Positions 11,246 to 22,640 of a DNA stretch of 64,000 bases are shown in pieces. Position 1 is the first letter of the stretch; each line of letters opens with the position of its first letter. Origin of the DNA: Pomphorhynchus laevis (Eukaryota; Acanthocephala; Palaeacanthocephala; Echinorhynchida; Pomphorhynchidae); NCBI GenBank assembly GCA_012934845.2, contig WNNJ02002486.1, positions 62,001 to 126,000 on the forward strand, given 5' to 3'. The position numbers and the translations under genes were made by a program. The notes under the pieces are model-generated. The model did no database searches, had not been told where the DNA came from, and saw only the letters and a program-made list of their open reading frames with translations.

Positions 11246-12655
11246 AAGTAAGTAAGTAAGGGTTTTAATAATAACTATATAACTGATAAAAAAACTTAAG
11301 AAACAAAAACATGCAAAAGAAAACTTTAAATAGAAGCTGTTCACGACGTGTATTTTGAAATCTTCAACTTATATTCACGGCCTCAGGTCCAGAGGGATCT
11401 GAGCCCCTCGGCCACACCAGCGCGCCGCCCTCTGACTGAACCATTCGGGGTCTCTCACACACCTAAGGGTCCAGTCAAGGCGGACTATGGTTGGTCAATC
11501 TCGAGATGATGAGCTTGAGAAACCTTAGTCTTTGTTCTGGGGGACGTCCTCGTGAGAAGAAGACTAATCCCGAGATAGCCCAAGTACCCCAGAGGCGCAC
11601 TTGGGTTATCCCATTCAATGACAGATGCTAGACCCGTTTCAGAGCCCACCTAGCTTTCTTCAGGATACGTTTAAGTCTATCTAGGTCAGCATTTGCCGAC
11701 CAATTCACCGTAACGGTGAACCCCAGATATTTTACTCGACTCGTGAAGATGGGGAGTGGTTGATGCTGCAAAATGGAGGAGAGTGCAGAGAGTGCTAGTC
11801 TCTTAAGTTTCTTTTTGGTGGCAGGAACGCCATTAAAGACTACCACCTGTGATTTAGAGGAGTTTAAAATAAGATTGGATGGGGGCAACTGGTCTTTTAA
11901 TCTTAAAAAGAAACGGCTGATGTCAGAGATTACATCTTTGCACCTGCGTCCAGAGAACAAGGCTGTGGTATCATCAGCATATACCACTAGATGTTGATCA
12001 CGTTTAAAATTCTTGAATAGAACAATGGATGCAGCAAGATATAAGATAGGAGAAAGTGGGGATCCTTGAGGTACACCCGTAATAGGGTAGAACTGACGCG
12101 CATCAGGGTCGTCTTCATAGTAGAACCGCTTGGTGTACAGCAATATCTCCACCCTGTTAACAATTCTCGCAGGCAATCCGAGGGACCTGAGAGAGGAGAT
12201 AACGAAGGGAATGGAGATCCGGTCAAATGCAGCTAAAAATCAAGAAAAACAGCCACAGCAAGCTGATGACTATTATCCTGACAAAACTGATGCACTTCAC
12301 CAATTGCTGAATGGACCGAGCGCCCTTTGACAAACCCATGAAAACTCGGTGGGATCAAATTACGCCTACATAAATGAACGCGGATTCTACGCGCAAGCGC
12401 TTTTTCGTAGATGGATATGAGGGCGTTTTGAATCGAGATGGGCCGCAGATCTTTAGGACAAGTGATTAATCTCTTTTTAGGTAAAAAAAACTCGACGGCT
12501 GATGTTGATGTCCGCTATGTCAGACGGGGAGGCTAGTAGCATTGTGATGGCGACCTCCTTTCTCTGACTGTATGTCAAAAGCTGACAGACACGAGTGGTG
12601 AGTGGCGCGTGGGATTTGGAGGTGCCCGGGAGTGGTCACCAGGAGTTAAGGATAT
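11246..12655 (-). mobile_element. LINE copy 1 (5'-truncated, ORF2 3' half)
   Basis: This is the 3' part of a Jockey-like LINE. The reverse transcriptase piece at 12176-11628 is open for 182 codons and holds QFYPITGVPQGSPLSPILYL and the catalytic VVYADDTTALF. A slightly shifted frame gives the C-terminal domain ending GAQIPLDLRP with the stop near 11375. The 3' UTR runs to a TTAC repeat tail at about 11242-11260. The 5' end stops inside ORF2 near 12655, just after the segment coding for the linker before RT, and the tail of LINE copy 2 starts there. It is a dead copy with at least one frameshift. Confidence 0.85.
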
Positions 12656-12689
12656 ACAATTGTAATGTTTGTGAAGCTACAATGAGCAT

Positions 12690-14320
12690 TCGGTTATAAA
12701 TAGATAAATAAAAATTTTATTAACAAATACAACGTTAGATAAAGAATAATCAAAAATTAGATCTGGGATAAATTGTGACCTTTTTTATTATTTGTGAAAC
12801 ACAACTTATTGAAACTTCTTCAACCACTTCACGACTAAAGGTCGGAAGGATCTGAGCCCCCGACTGCACCAGCATGCAACCATCAGACTGAACTATTCGG
12901 GGTCTCTCACCCTCCGCCTAAGAGTCAAGTTGAGACGGACTATGGTCGGTAATCTCGAAATGAAAAGCTTGAGAAACCTTAGTCTTTGTTCCGGGAAACG
13001 TCCTCAGAGAAAAAGACTAATTCCGAGATAGCCTTAGTACTCCAAAGGTGTACATAGGTTTTCACATTCAATGACATATGTTGGGCCCGTTTAAGGGCCC
13101 ACCTAGCTCTCTTCAAGATACGTTTAAGTCTATCCAATTCAACTTTCGAAGCAGCGTATCCTCTTCTATCCGCCAGCGAATTAGATCATGAGAAGAGGAC
13201 AGATGTTGTCGCCACTGCTCCGTACAGAAGGGTTTTAACAACCACCTCTAATTGAGCAGTAATAAATCGAATAGTAAACTCGTTGATATGCAATGAAAGG
13301 TGGGGGACGGTGGTTTATGAATAAGATAACCGTTCCTTGCTCTGCGGAGTGCTGCATTTATTCAAAGACCAGTTCTGTCATTAAAGTCACCTAGTACCAT
13401 GTCATAACCGCTATCAATTATCCTATCCAGGAGGTCACGGTTCTTGTTAATCTCCTCTGGACAGATGTAGACATTAGCTAGACTGAGGCGTTTACCGTTC
13501 TTACAGAGTGAAACTACTAAACAAGAAAGGGATGGACAAAAATAATTTAAAAGAAGGGAGGATCTTAAAGAACATTTAACTAAGGTCAATAGTCCTTGAG
13601 ATGAATATGAGTGAGGCGGGATTATGTACGGAGTATAGTGGGAACAAATGTACTTAGGGATGAATCGATTAATGTCCTGGGGGAGTCGAATAGATCGCGT
13701 CTCCTGAAGGATCATAACATCTGCATCTCTACCAGATAGAAGTCTAAGGGCAGAAACTCCTCCCGAATTCTACTAAAGGATATTCAGTAAAAAAGGCTCA
13801 CGAACACTCTGCATTGTGATGGATTAGTTGGATTGGGGGATTGCCTACCTAGACATAGCTAGGTGCAAGAAGGTTGCCCCCCCCGCCACTAACTCCATCC
13901 AGTGTCGGTACTCTCTCCTGGTCAATATCTTCATTTCCCCTGAACTGCTTGTCCTTGCTTTTTATCATATTCCCAATCTTGATAGGGGGACTGTATGGGC
14001 CGAAGCCCCCTCTTTTTAGATTCAGGCAGTGCTGTTGCGGCCGGAACGGAAGGATTGGGCCCAACAGCCCCTCAAGGCCATCATAATAAGATTTTGCAAA
14101 TTCTTGTAAGACACTTCATTCTTAACTTCAATTAGCTTGATGATGTCTACATCATCCATTCAAAGCGATGATGCGTGAGCAAATGAAGCAGGATATTTTG
14201 ATGGTTTCTGATAGAGTTTTGGGTAATCTTTAACGACTGGGCATTTCCTGCCCCTGGCAGGATGGCACCCCCGCAGTTAGAGCAGGACGGGGGAGGCACA
14301 ACGCTCGTTTGACAATCAAA
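12690..14320 (-). mobile_element. LINE copy 2 (internally deleted)
   Basis: The 3' tail (TTTATCTATTTAT-like on the minus strand) lies at 12690-12725, followed upstream by the 3' UTR and the last part of ORF2 to about 13140. There the sequence jumps to the endonuclease-RT linker (13145 onward), so about 1.6 kb of RT is missing. The endonuclease piece at 13715-13362 has ILQETRS, LVVSLCKNGKRLSLANVYI and LGDFNDRTG. Beyond it lies the C-terminal part of ORF1 with a zinc knuckle (CSNCGG, then RKCPVV) up to about 14320, where LINE copy 3 begins in the opposite direction. Its endonuclease segment is unusually close in sequence to that of copy 3. Confidence 0.8.
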
Positions 14321-14340
14321 AAATTTGCAGTGTTAATAAC

Positions 14341-15547
14341 AACGTCGGTGCTTCAATCAATTTTCAAAATCAAACGAGTTTTCCATGGAATATAGACGAT
14401 CTTGCAGGTAATAAGTTGATTACTACTACCATTCTCGACAACAAGGTTAGTGTTTTAACTTCTGATGATGTACTGGGAGCGGGGGTACTCCCCCAATCCA
14501 CAAGCCTAAAAATCTAATTATAATAACACTTACACAGCCTCAAGAAAGACACAAGTTGTTCAATATTTTTCTTCGTCATTTCGTAATCAATTACACTAAT
14601 CGAGTTGTGTTTGAATCAGTAAAATTATATGAAACTGAAATAAAAGTCTCCTTCGCAACTAATGATCTCGAAAGGAGTACGAGCTATTTTTCAATTCCAA
14701 CCTAAAGCATTTTGGCACTATTCAATTTAAGCCTATACAGGCTTCCCTGAAGATCAATAATATTCCTCCACATCTAGAGGATAAGGATGTGGAATCTTTA
14801 AAAAGATCTTAAAACTATCTAGTTTCAGGCAAGTCATGAGTGAAAATGGCTTTAATCTTCCGATAGCGTTCTGTTCCGCCTCTGTGGACCATGCGGAGGT
14901 TCTTGCTAAGTTTGCCTTCGACCCTTTTCTAGGGTACAATATAAAGTTCACAATACTCGATGACGATAACCTCACCTATGCCCAGTGCAATGTTTGCCCC
15001 ATCAGTGGGGGGCATCAGGGCTCTAATTGCTCTCGCAAAAACACGTGTGAAGTCTGCAGCCACGACTTCTGCGAAGGCCTAACAATAGGGGTGAAATGTG
15101 GAGCTTAACCTCTCTGCTCCAATTGTGATGATGACCACCCAGCGATGTCCCGTAAATGTTCTTTCTTTAAGAAATACAGGAAACGTTTTGCTCGTATAGA
15201 TCATGCCAAGTAAGATTCTGCAAGATTTATAGAGTGGCCTCACGCATGTCCAATAAGGACATCCTCCACATTATAGATTTTAACAAGAAATCAGTTATAA
15301 AACAAATGGAAGGGATAGCGGCCGGTATTATGGCAGCATTATATTCATCCCCAACCGTTACAGTACAACGAGCCGTGCCTGAATCCAAAAAGAGGGGGCC
15401 TCGACACATGCGTTACACCTTATCAAGATTGGTAAGCTTTAAAAGGATAAGGTCACGAGCTCCTAATCGAGAAATAAAGACAATTCCAGTGGGTAAGTGC
15501 TCACTCTGGATAGTGATAGTGGTGGAGGGAGAACCCTTCTGCCTCTA
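14341..15547 (+). pseudogene. LINE copy 3 ORF1 (RNA-binding protein with zinc knuckles)
   Basis: ORF1 proteins of Jockey-superfamily LINEs bind the element RNA. The N-terminal part reads NNVGASINFQNQ and later GVLPQSTSLKI, matching the start of copy 13. The frame at 14836-15108 holds an RRM-like segment (LPIAFCSASVDHAEVLAKFA) followed by zinc-knuckle spacing: CNVC, GGHQGSNC, CEVC, HDFC. The C-terminal part lies at 15234-15548 (MSNKDILHIIDFNKKSVIKQ). Several frameshifts separate these pieces. The region between 14530 and 14830 is the most damaged. Confidence 0.75.
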
Positions 15548-15592
15548 GCTCTGTCTAGGGTGGCGGCAATCCCATAGAGCTGACTTAACACA

Positions 15593-18037
15593 ACGCAGAG
15601 TATTCGTGAGCCTTTTTCACTGAATATCCTTCAGTAGAATTCGGGAGGAGCTTCTGCCCTTTAACTTCTATCTGGTAGAGATGCAGATGTTATAATCCTT
15701 CAGGAGACGCGGTCTATCCGACTCCCCAGGACATTACTCGATTCATCCCTAAGTACATTTGTTCCACTATACTCCGTACATAACCGCCTCACTCATATTC
15801 ATCTCAAGGACTATTGACCTTAGTTAAATGCTCTTTAAGATCCTCCCTTCTTTTAAATTATTTTTGTCCATCCCTTTCTTGTTTAGTAGTTTCACTCTGT
15901 AAGAACGGTAAACGTCTCAGTCTAGCCAATGTCTACATCCGTCCAGGGGAGATTAACAAGAACCGTGACCTCCTGGATAGGATAATTGACAGCGGTTATG
16001 ACATGGTACTAGGTGACTTTAATGACAGAACTACTCGTTGAATTAATGCAACACTCCGCAGAGCAAGGAACGGTTATCTTATTCATAAACCACCGTCCCC
16101 CAACTTTCATTGCACATCAACGAGTTCACTATTCGATTTATTACTGCTCAATGAGAGGTGGTTGTTAAAACCCTTCTGTACGGAGCAGTGACGACAACAT
16201 CTGTCCTCTTCTCATGACCAAATTCGCTGGCGGATAGAGGAGGATACGCTGCTTCGAAGGAGATTCCACTTTGACCCGATAAGAGTGGCTTTATTTCAGG
16301 TAGCTACCCAACGCTTCCCCCGAATTGGGAATGAGAGTTTAACCGAATTTAATTCCTACCTCTCTTCGCAAGCTACCGCATTGCTTTCGACAACCTATAA
16401 AGGTCGCATTTTCAGTCCTATTCCCACAAAACTCAAGACATTATCATATTTGCTCCGTCTCCAAAATCTCTCTGCTTCTACCAGGCAAGTTCTCGCGAAA
16501 GAATATTAGAGCACTAGGTATAGGTTCCAACTGGGTAAGGATAGGGCTAGCAACGCTTCCCTTAATCCATACCAGTCTTCCTTCTGGAAGATATTCAAGA
16601 AGGATAAGTTTGTATGTTGGTGTAGGGATAGGTCATTGGGTTAGATTGGTAGTATAGGTCTTGATAAAGTTTTGGAAGAGTCACTATTCCTATATAATTA
16701 TGGACCACTAAATCACAGCAACCAATCCCGCCTTGGGGAGACTTCAGGAGTAAAGACTTATCTGTCACAGATATTCTCAACGCCTCCGGGCCTCTACCGG
16801 GCACATCCAAATCCGTCTCTCCACTCTCTTCTCGTGTCTGTCAGATTTTGACAGTCAAACAAAGAAGAGAGGTGGCCGTCACAATACTATCAGCCACCCC
16901 ATCCGATGTGGTCGGCATCAACATTAGTAGGAGAATTTTTATACCTAAAATGTATCCGGTCTCCTGCCCTAAAGACCTGCGGCCCATTTCGATTCAAAAT
17001 TCCCTAGTTTCGATTTACGAAAAAGCGCTCGCGCATAGAACCGCGTTAATCTGAGTAGGCGTAATTTAATCCCTTCCGGTTTCCATGGGTTTGTCAAAGG
17101 TCGCTCGGTCCTTTCAGCGGTTGGTGAAGTGCATCGGTTTTGTCAGGAGAATAGTCATCAACTCACTGTGACTGTTTTCCTTGATTTTTCCGCTGCATTT
17201 GACCAATTCTCCATCCCTTTGTTATATCTTCTCTAAGGTCCCTCGGGTTGCCTGTGAGAATTGTTAACAGGGTGGAGATACTGCTGTACACCAAGCGATT
17301 TTTTTATGAAGACGGCCTTGTTGCGCGTCAGTTCTACCTTATTACAGGTGTACCCAAAGGCTCCCCCTCTCTCCTATCTTTTATCTTGCTACCTTCATTG
17401 AACTCTTTAAAATATTTAAACGCGAACAACGTCTAGTGGTATACGCTGATGATACCACAGCCCTGTTTCCTGAACACAGGTGCAAAGACGTAGTCTCAGA
17501 CATTAGCCGTTTTTTAAGATTAAAAGACCAGTTACCCAAATTCAATCTTATTTTAAACTCCGCCAAATCGCAAGTGGTTGTATTTCATGGTGCCCCTGCA
17601 ACAAATAAAAGCTTAAGAGATCAGCACTCTCCTCCATATTTGCCTCTGAACTACTCCCCACCTTCACAAGTCAAGTAAAATGCCTGGGGTTCACCATTAC
17701 GTTGAACTGGTCGACGAAAGCCGACCTGGATAGACTTAAACGTATTCTGAAGAGAGCTAGGTGAGCCCTGAAACGGGCTCAGCATCTGTCGTTAATAGGG
17801 AAAACCCAAGTGCGCCACTTGGGCACCTGGGCTATCTCGAGATTAGTCTTCTTTTCTAGAGGACGTTCACCAGAGCAAAGGCTAAGGTTTCTCAAGCTAC
17901 TCATCCCGCGTTTACCCAGCATAGTCCGCTTCGATTGGACTCTGTGGAGGTTGAATGAGCACGGATGGTTCAGTCGGAAGGCGGCGTGTTGGATCGGTTG
18001 GGGGGGGGCTCAGATCCCACTGGACCTGAGGCCATGA
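15593..18037 (+). pseudogene. LINE copy 3 ORF2 (APE endonuclease and reverse transcriptase)
   Basis: ORF2 of such elements nicks the target and reverse-transcribes the RNA at the nick. The start ATG of related copies (ATGCAGAGTACTCG) is ACGCAGAG here. Endonuclease pieces lie at 15690-16040 (LANVYIRPGEINKNRDLLDR, then LGDFNDRT). The linker spans 16200-16800 (NESLTEFNSYLSSQATALLS). RT lies at 16848-17680, with VFLDFSAAFD-like coding near 17180, GVPKGS near 17350 and VYADDTTALF at 17436. The C-terminal domain (SRLVFFSRGRSPEQRLRFLK) ends IPLDLRP at 18037. No RNase H domain is seen after RT. Multiple frameshifts and stops are present. Confidence 0.8.
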
Positions 18038-18235
18038 TGGTAGAAGACATCAGCAGAAGTGTCAAGAAGATGTTATGACTTGTTTTCTTTTCCTTTTCTT
18101 ATTTAAATTGACTCATTTATCCATGCATTATTTTGCTTAAGAAAATCTTTATTATTATCATTGAGCATTTATTAAGAAAACCTTTATTTATTTATCATAA
18201 TTGAACAACAAGACAAAAGAAGCACAATAAAAAAC

Positions 18236-19458
18236 ATGGTAAGTAACATGCTGTCGAGACTTTCAAACAATTTTAGAAAATCGCTTTTTCCAGCTAAACA
18301 AGTAAGTGGAGATTTGACTATTTTGGGTAATTCTCTCGATGGGGAACTCCTTTCTGTACCCCCAGTTGGTGAACCTAATAGTGATCAAGTAATTGAAGCC
18401 TAAAGAGAGGCAAAATCTACTTAAAATTTTCTTAAGGGACTTCACCAACCGATTTATAAAGCGAATTATATTCAATACAATCAAATACTATAAAGGCGAA
18501 GTTAAAATATTCTTCGTATCCCCCGACTTTTCCAAATCTTATACTGAATTTTTCAATGGCGATTCTCGGATCTATCCACCATCTTATCAAAACCAATTAT
18601 GTCATCAGTTAAAATTAATAACATCCCTACATACATCACGGAAGAATATGTAGCAGCCCTAACTAAAAAATGTAACATATCCAACATCCGCTTTATCACA
18701 AGCAAGAATGATCTTGCCATACCGGTAGCATTCTGCAGCGCACCTATGGATGATGCTCAAATTTAAATAAACACTCCACGTAGCCCCTTTATGGGGTACA
18801 ATTTAAAATTTACTCTATTGGAGTCAGATACAGTAACTTACACAACTGTAATAACTGTCACCACTGGAGCACTGCTCATCAAGTTGTTACTAGCCCCTAA
18901 AATGCGGGGTATGCGGATCAATCACGATGCATGAAACCAAACGCGAGAGCAAACTGTGCTGTTTGAACTGTAAGGGTGAGTACCCCGCATGGTTTAAAAA
19001 ATGTATCCACTTTAAAAACTACCAAAAGAGGCACAGGCCGGATATACCCAAACACAACAGTTTTGCTAGAGCAGTCACAGACGAGAATAAAGAAGAAATT
19101 ATTCTTGTTGCTGATATAATGAAGTTCATGGATGCGAGATATTAGGAATCCGTCCAGCGTCTTGAAAACCTAGTTAAGTCTTTAGTTGGTCAACTTGGAA
19201 ATACCATCCAGGCTCCCCTAGTTGAGAGGGCGACGACCAACAAAAGAAATTCAGCCAAATGCAACAAGAAGAATGGTTAATCGCAATTAATAATACCAAA
19301 GAAGCTGGTTCACACGAACTCATTATTGGCAGTCCAAAACCAGGGAAATTAAGATAATGCCCGTAGGCAAATGTCTTCTCCTGTTGGAACGGGAGGTGGA
19401 AAGGGCGACCTTTCGACTTTTTGTTCGGACTAAGCGGGAGGCGTCCCACTCCGGTTAA
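18236..19458 (+). pseudogene. LINE copy 4 ORF1
   Basis: The first frame is open for about 55 codons, then coding shifts to 18393-18653 (LLKIFLRDFTNRFIKRIIFN, VKIFFVSPDF), which matches the conserved N-terminal domain of the family. A degraded RRM-like part follows with IPVAFCSAP. The zinc knuckles survive as CLNCKGEYPAWFKKC near 18960-19000. The C-terminal coiled region is at 19050-19145 and beyond. The N-terminus differs from copy 13 (MFGENLNSCGAS) and copy 10 (MNMSERSNNFSG), so several subfamilies coexist. Confidence 0.7.
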
Positions 19459-19467
19459 ATCAGCGCA

Positions 19468-21803
19468 ATGGGAAGTAATCGATCGAGAACCTTTTTCACT
19501 GAATATCCTTTAGTGGAATTCAATAGGTGTTTCGGCCCTTAGCCTTCTACCCTTCTACCTGATAGAGATGCAGATGCTATAGTCCTTCAGGAACCGCGGT
19601 CTATCCGTCTCCCCCAGGATATTACTCGATTTATCCCGAATCGCATATACATTCACTTTCCTCATTGCATAACCACGCCGTCACTCATCTTCATCTTAAG
19701 GTCTTTTATTCCCAGTGAAGAGCTTCTTAAGATTATCCCTCATTTTTAATTACTCTTGTCCAGCCATATCTTGTTTAGTTATATCACTCTGTAAGAACGG
19801 TAAGCGTATTAGCATAGCAAATGTCTATATTCGGTCAGGAGAAATTCACAAGAACCGTGACCTCTTGGATCGAATATTGAGGGGCGGTTATGACATGTTA
19901 CTTGGTGACTTCGACGACATAACTGGCCATTGGATTAATTCAGCACCGCAGAGCTAGAATCAACTATCTTATTCATAAACAACCTTTCCCCACCGTTCAT
20001 TGCTCTACAACAAATTCTCTCCTCGACATATTACTGCTACATAAGATGTGGTTGTTGAAACCCATTTGCACTAAGCGGTTGCGCCAACTGCTGACCACCT
20101 CTCATGACCTAATTCGCTTACGGCTAGAAGAAGATATTTTGCTTAGAAAGAGGTTTCGCTTTGATCCCATCAGAGTGGCTTTCTGTCGGGCAGCTATTCA
20201 ACTCTTCCTCCGAATTGGAAATGAGAGTTTGACCGAATTTAATTCCTACCTTTCATCGCAAGTTACCGCGTAGCTTTCGACAACCTATAAGGGTCGAATA
20301 TACAATCCCACTCCAACAAAACTCAAAGTCCTAGCTAAAATGTTACATCTTCCCAATCTCTCTGTTTCCGCCAGACAGGTCCTCTCGAATGAATATTTGC
20401 GCCATTGTATACCAGCCATTGCTCACCTTAAACCTTTTCAGTATTCCTTTTAGAAGATATTCAAGAAGGAGAAGTTTGTCTGCTAAAGGCATAGAGCTTT
20501 GGGCTGGATCGGTAGCATAGGGCTTGACAAAGTTTTGTAGGAGTCACTATGCCTGCATAAACACCTCCAAATCCAACGCGCCACTCTCCACTTGGGTGTG
20601 ACAGCTTTTAACAAACATTCAGAGAAAAGTGGTCACAAACACAATGCTATTAGCCTCCCCGTCAGATGTTGATAACATCATCAGCCGTCGAGTTTTTTTA
20701 CCTAAATAGAGATTGATTACTTATTCTAAAGATCTGCGGCCATATCGATTCAAAACTCCCTAATCTCCATCTACAAAAAAAGCGCTTGCGTGTAAAATCC
20801 AAGACTATTTAAGTAGGCGTGACTTGATCCCACCGAGTTTTCATGGATTTGCCAAAGGGCGCTCGGTCCATTCAACAATTGGTAAAGTGCATCAGTTTTG
20901 TCGGGATAACAGTCACAACCCGCTGTAGCTGTTTTCCTTGACTTTTCTGCTGCATTTGACCACATCTATATTCTTTTTGTTGTCTCCTCTCTCAGGTTCC
21001 TCGGGTGACCTCTTAGAATTGTTCATAAAATGGAGATATTAATGTACATCAAGCAGTTCTACTATGAAGACAACCCTAATACGCGTCAGTTCTACCCTAT
21101 TACAGATGTGCCTCAAGGCTCCCCACTTTCACCTATCTTGTACATTGCTGCCTCTATTGTTCTATTCAAGACATTTGAACGCGATCAACATCTTGTGGTA
21201 TACGTTGATGATACCACATCCCTGTCTTCTGGACGCAGGTGCAAAGATGTAGTTTCGGACATCACCGTTTCTTTTTAAGATTAAAAGATCAGTTACCCTC
21301 ATCCAATCTTATTTTAAACTCCAACAAATCGCAAGTGGTAGTCTTTCATGGCGCCCCTGCCACCAAAATGAAACTTAATAGATAAACACTCACTTCACTC
21401 TCCTCCATTTTGCAGCCTCAACCACTCGCCATCTTCACGAATCGAGTAAAATATCTGGGGTTCACTGTTAGGGGGAATTGGTCGGCGAAAGCTTACCTGG
21501 ATAGACTTAAATGTATCCTGAAAAGAACTACTGGGCTCTGAAACGGGCCTAGCATCTGTCATTGAATTGGAAAACCCAAGTGCGCCTCTGGAGTACATGG
21601 GCTATCTTGGGATTAGTCTTATTTTCGAGAAAACGTCCCTCTGAGCAAATACTAAGGTTTCTCAAGCTCCTCATCATGCGATTACCGACCATAGTCCGTA
21701 TCGACTGGATTATTAGGGAGGGTGTTAAATACCCGAATGGTTCAATCGAAAGGCGGCGCGCTGGTGGGGCCGGAGGGCTCAGATCCCTCTGAACCTGTGG
21801 CCG
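19468..21803 (+). pseudogene. LINE copy 4 ORF2
   Basis: Endonuclease coding is seen at 19570-19957 (LVISLCKNGKRISIANVYIR, then LGDFDDITG). The linker at 20046-20273 reads LRQLLTTSHDLIRLRLEEDI. RT is at about 20690-21400, with QFYPITDVPQGSPLSPILYI and VVYVDDTTSLSSG, where the catalytic Y-A-D-D is Y-V-D-D. The C-terminal part near 21600-21800 ends IPLNLWP. Many stops and shifts break it. Confidence 0.75.
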
Positions 21804-21930
21804 TAATTATAAAAAGGTAGATCAAGGAAAGGCTATGACTGGGATATACAATTGATTTAATTTGTGCTTTCCGCGTGTTTTAATTTTTTAAATTTTTTAT
21901 TAGTTATATAGTTATTAAACAAAACCCTTT

Positions 21931-22636
21931 CATAACAAAACGTGAAATATAATAATTAATAAATCATAAAGAATCACAAAAAAATTGTAATCACCTACAA
22001 GAAGAGAGAAAATATTTAATCATTGATGTTATCGTTAGTATCTAGTGGCTACAGGAATATAATGATAAACATTTAAATTAAGAAATAAGATTTTAAAAAG
22101 AAGTTACTGTTTCTGTTAATAAATAAAAGAAAAACATTTATGGCCTTATGTATAACCCAGCACTTGTAGATTTCCAATAATCTCTTGACTGCTTATGGAA
22201 GCTCTGTGCCTTCTTAGTTAAGTTCAGCCAAAAAAGCGATTAGTGCATAACAACATATGCTCAATGTTGATCAAGATACAAATGTATTCAATGGAACGTT
22301 CAAGTAAATATACCGCAAGGAAATATCGAGCAACATTTATAGTACAGTTACCGGCATGAGTTATTACATACTGAATCAAAGTTATTGTAGAAGTGGTGAA
22401 GGTATGATGTGCATATGTATCTACAAATAGGAGACTTAATCCCATTATACTAAGAGAATCTTATGGATTTGTAGCCGAGATCCAGCTATTATGAAAGCCG
22501 TGAAATAAAGCGTAAAAATGCTAACGTTAACACCATTGCAGCTGCAAAACACTCACTAGAACACAGAACTGAGTTTAAATATGCACCACGAATAGAGTGT
22601 ATTGACTCCACCAGTTGATCGGAATTGTAATTTATA
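21931..22636. other. Gap with possible membrane-protein exons
   Basis: This AT-rich gap lies between LINE copy 4 and the first Penelope-like copy. The minus strand holds two hydrophobic frames, 22707-22489 and 22445-22224, described separately. Otherwise nothing is seen. Confidence 0.4.
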
Positions 22637-22640
22637 TTGT
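22224..22640 (-). pseudogene. Possible membrane-protein exons, cut by a Penelope-like insertion
   Basis: Two neighbouring minus-strand frames look protein-like and hydrophobic. One (22640-22489) contains ECFAAAMVLTLAFLRFISRL. The other (22445-22224) contains ITLIQYVITHAGNCTINVAR and YFLAVYLLERSIEYICILIN. Each could hold one or two transmembrane helices. A TCTCTTAG acceptor-like site precedes the second. I recognise no family and the donor of the first is unclear. The upstream frame ends exactly where the 5'-truncated Penelope-like copy begins, so a host gene may have been interrupted there. Confidence 0.25.

Larger units (their letters stand above)
14330..18210 (+). mobile_element. LINE copy 3 (near full length)
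   Basis: This 3.9-kb copy contains every part of the element: ORF1 (14341-15547), ORF2 (15593-18037) and a 3' UTR ending in CCTTTATTTATTTATCA at about 18181-18197. Both ORFs carry several stops and frameshifts, so it cannot encode working proteins, but it is the best guide to element layout here. Its 5' end abuts copy 2 head-to-head, and its tail is followed at once by the 5' end of copy 4. Confidence 0.9.
18215..21930 (+). mobile_element. LINE copy 4 (near full length)
   Basis: A second, more diverged full-length copy follows copy 3 head-to-tail. ORF1 starts at 18236 (MVSNMLSRLSNNFRKSLFPA) and ends near 19458. ORF2 runs from about 19468 to 21803. The 3' UTR has AGTTATATAGTTATTA as in copy 1 and fades near 21930 without a clear repeat tail. 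Both ORFs are broken many times. Confidence 0.85.

Noticed and set aside
11773-12330. Plus-strand frames over LINE copy 1
   Set aside because: They are the opposite strand of the RT domain, which has clear motifs on the minus strand.
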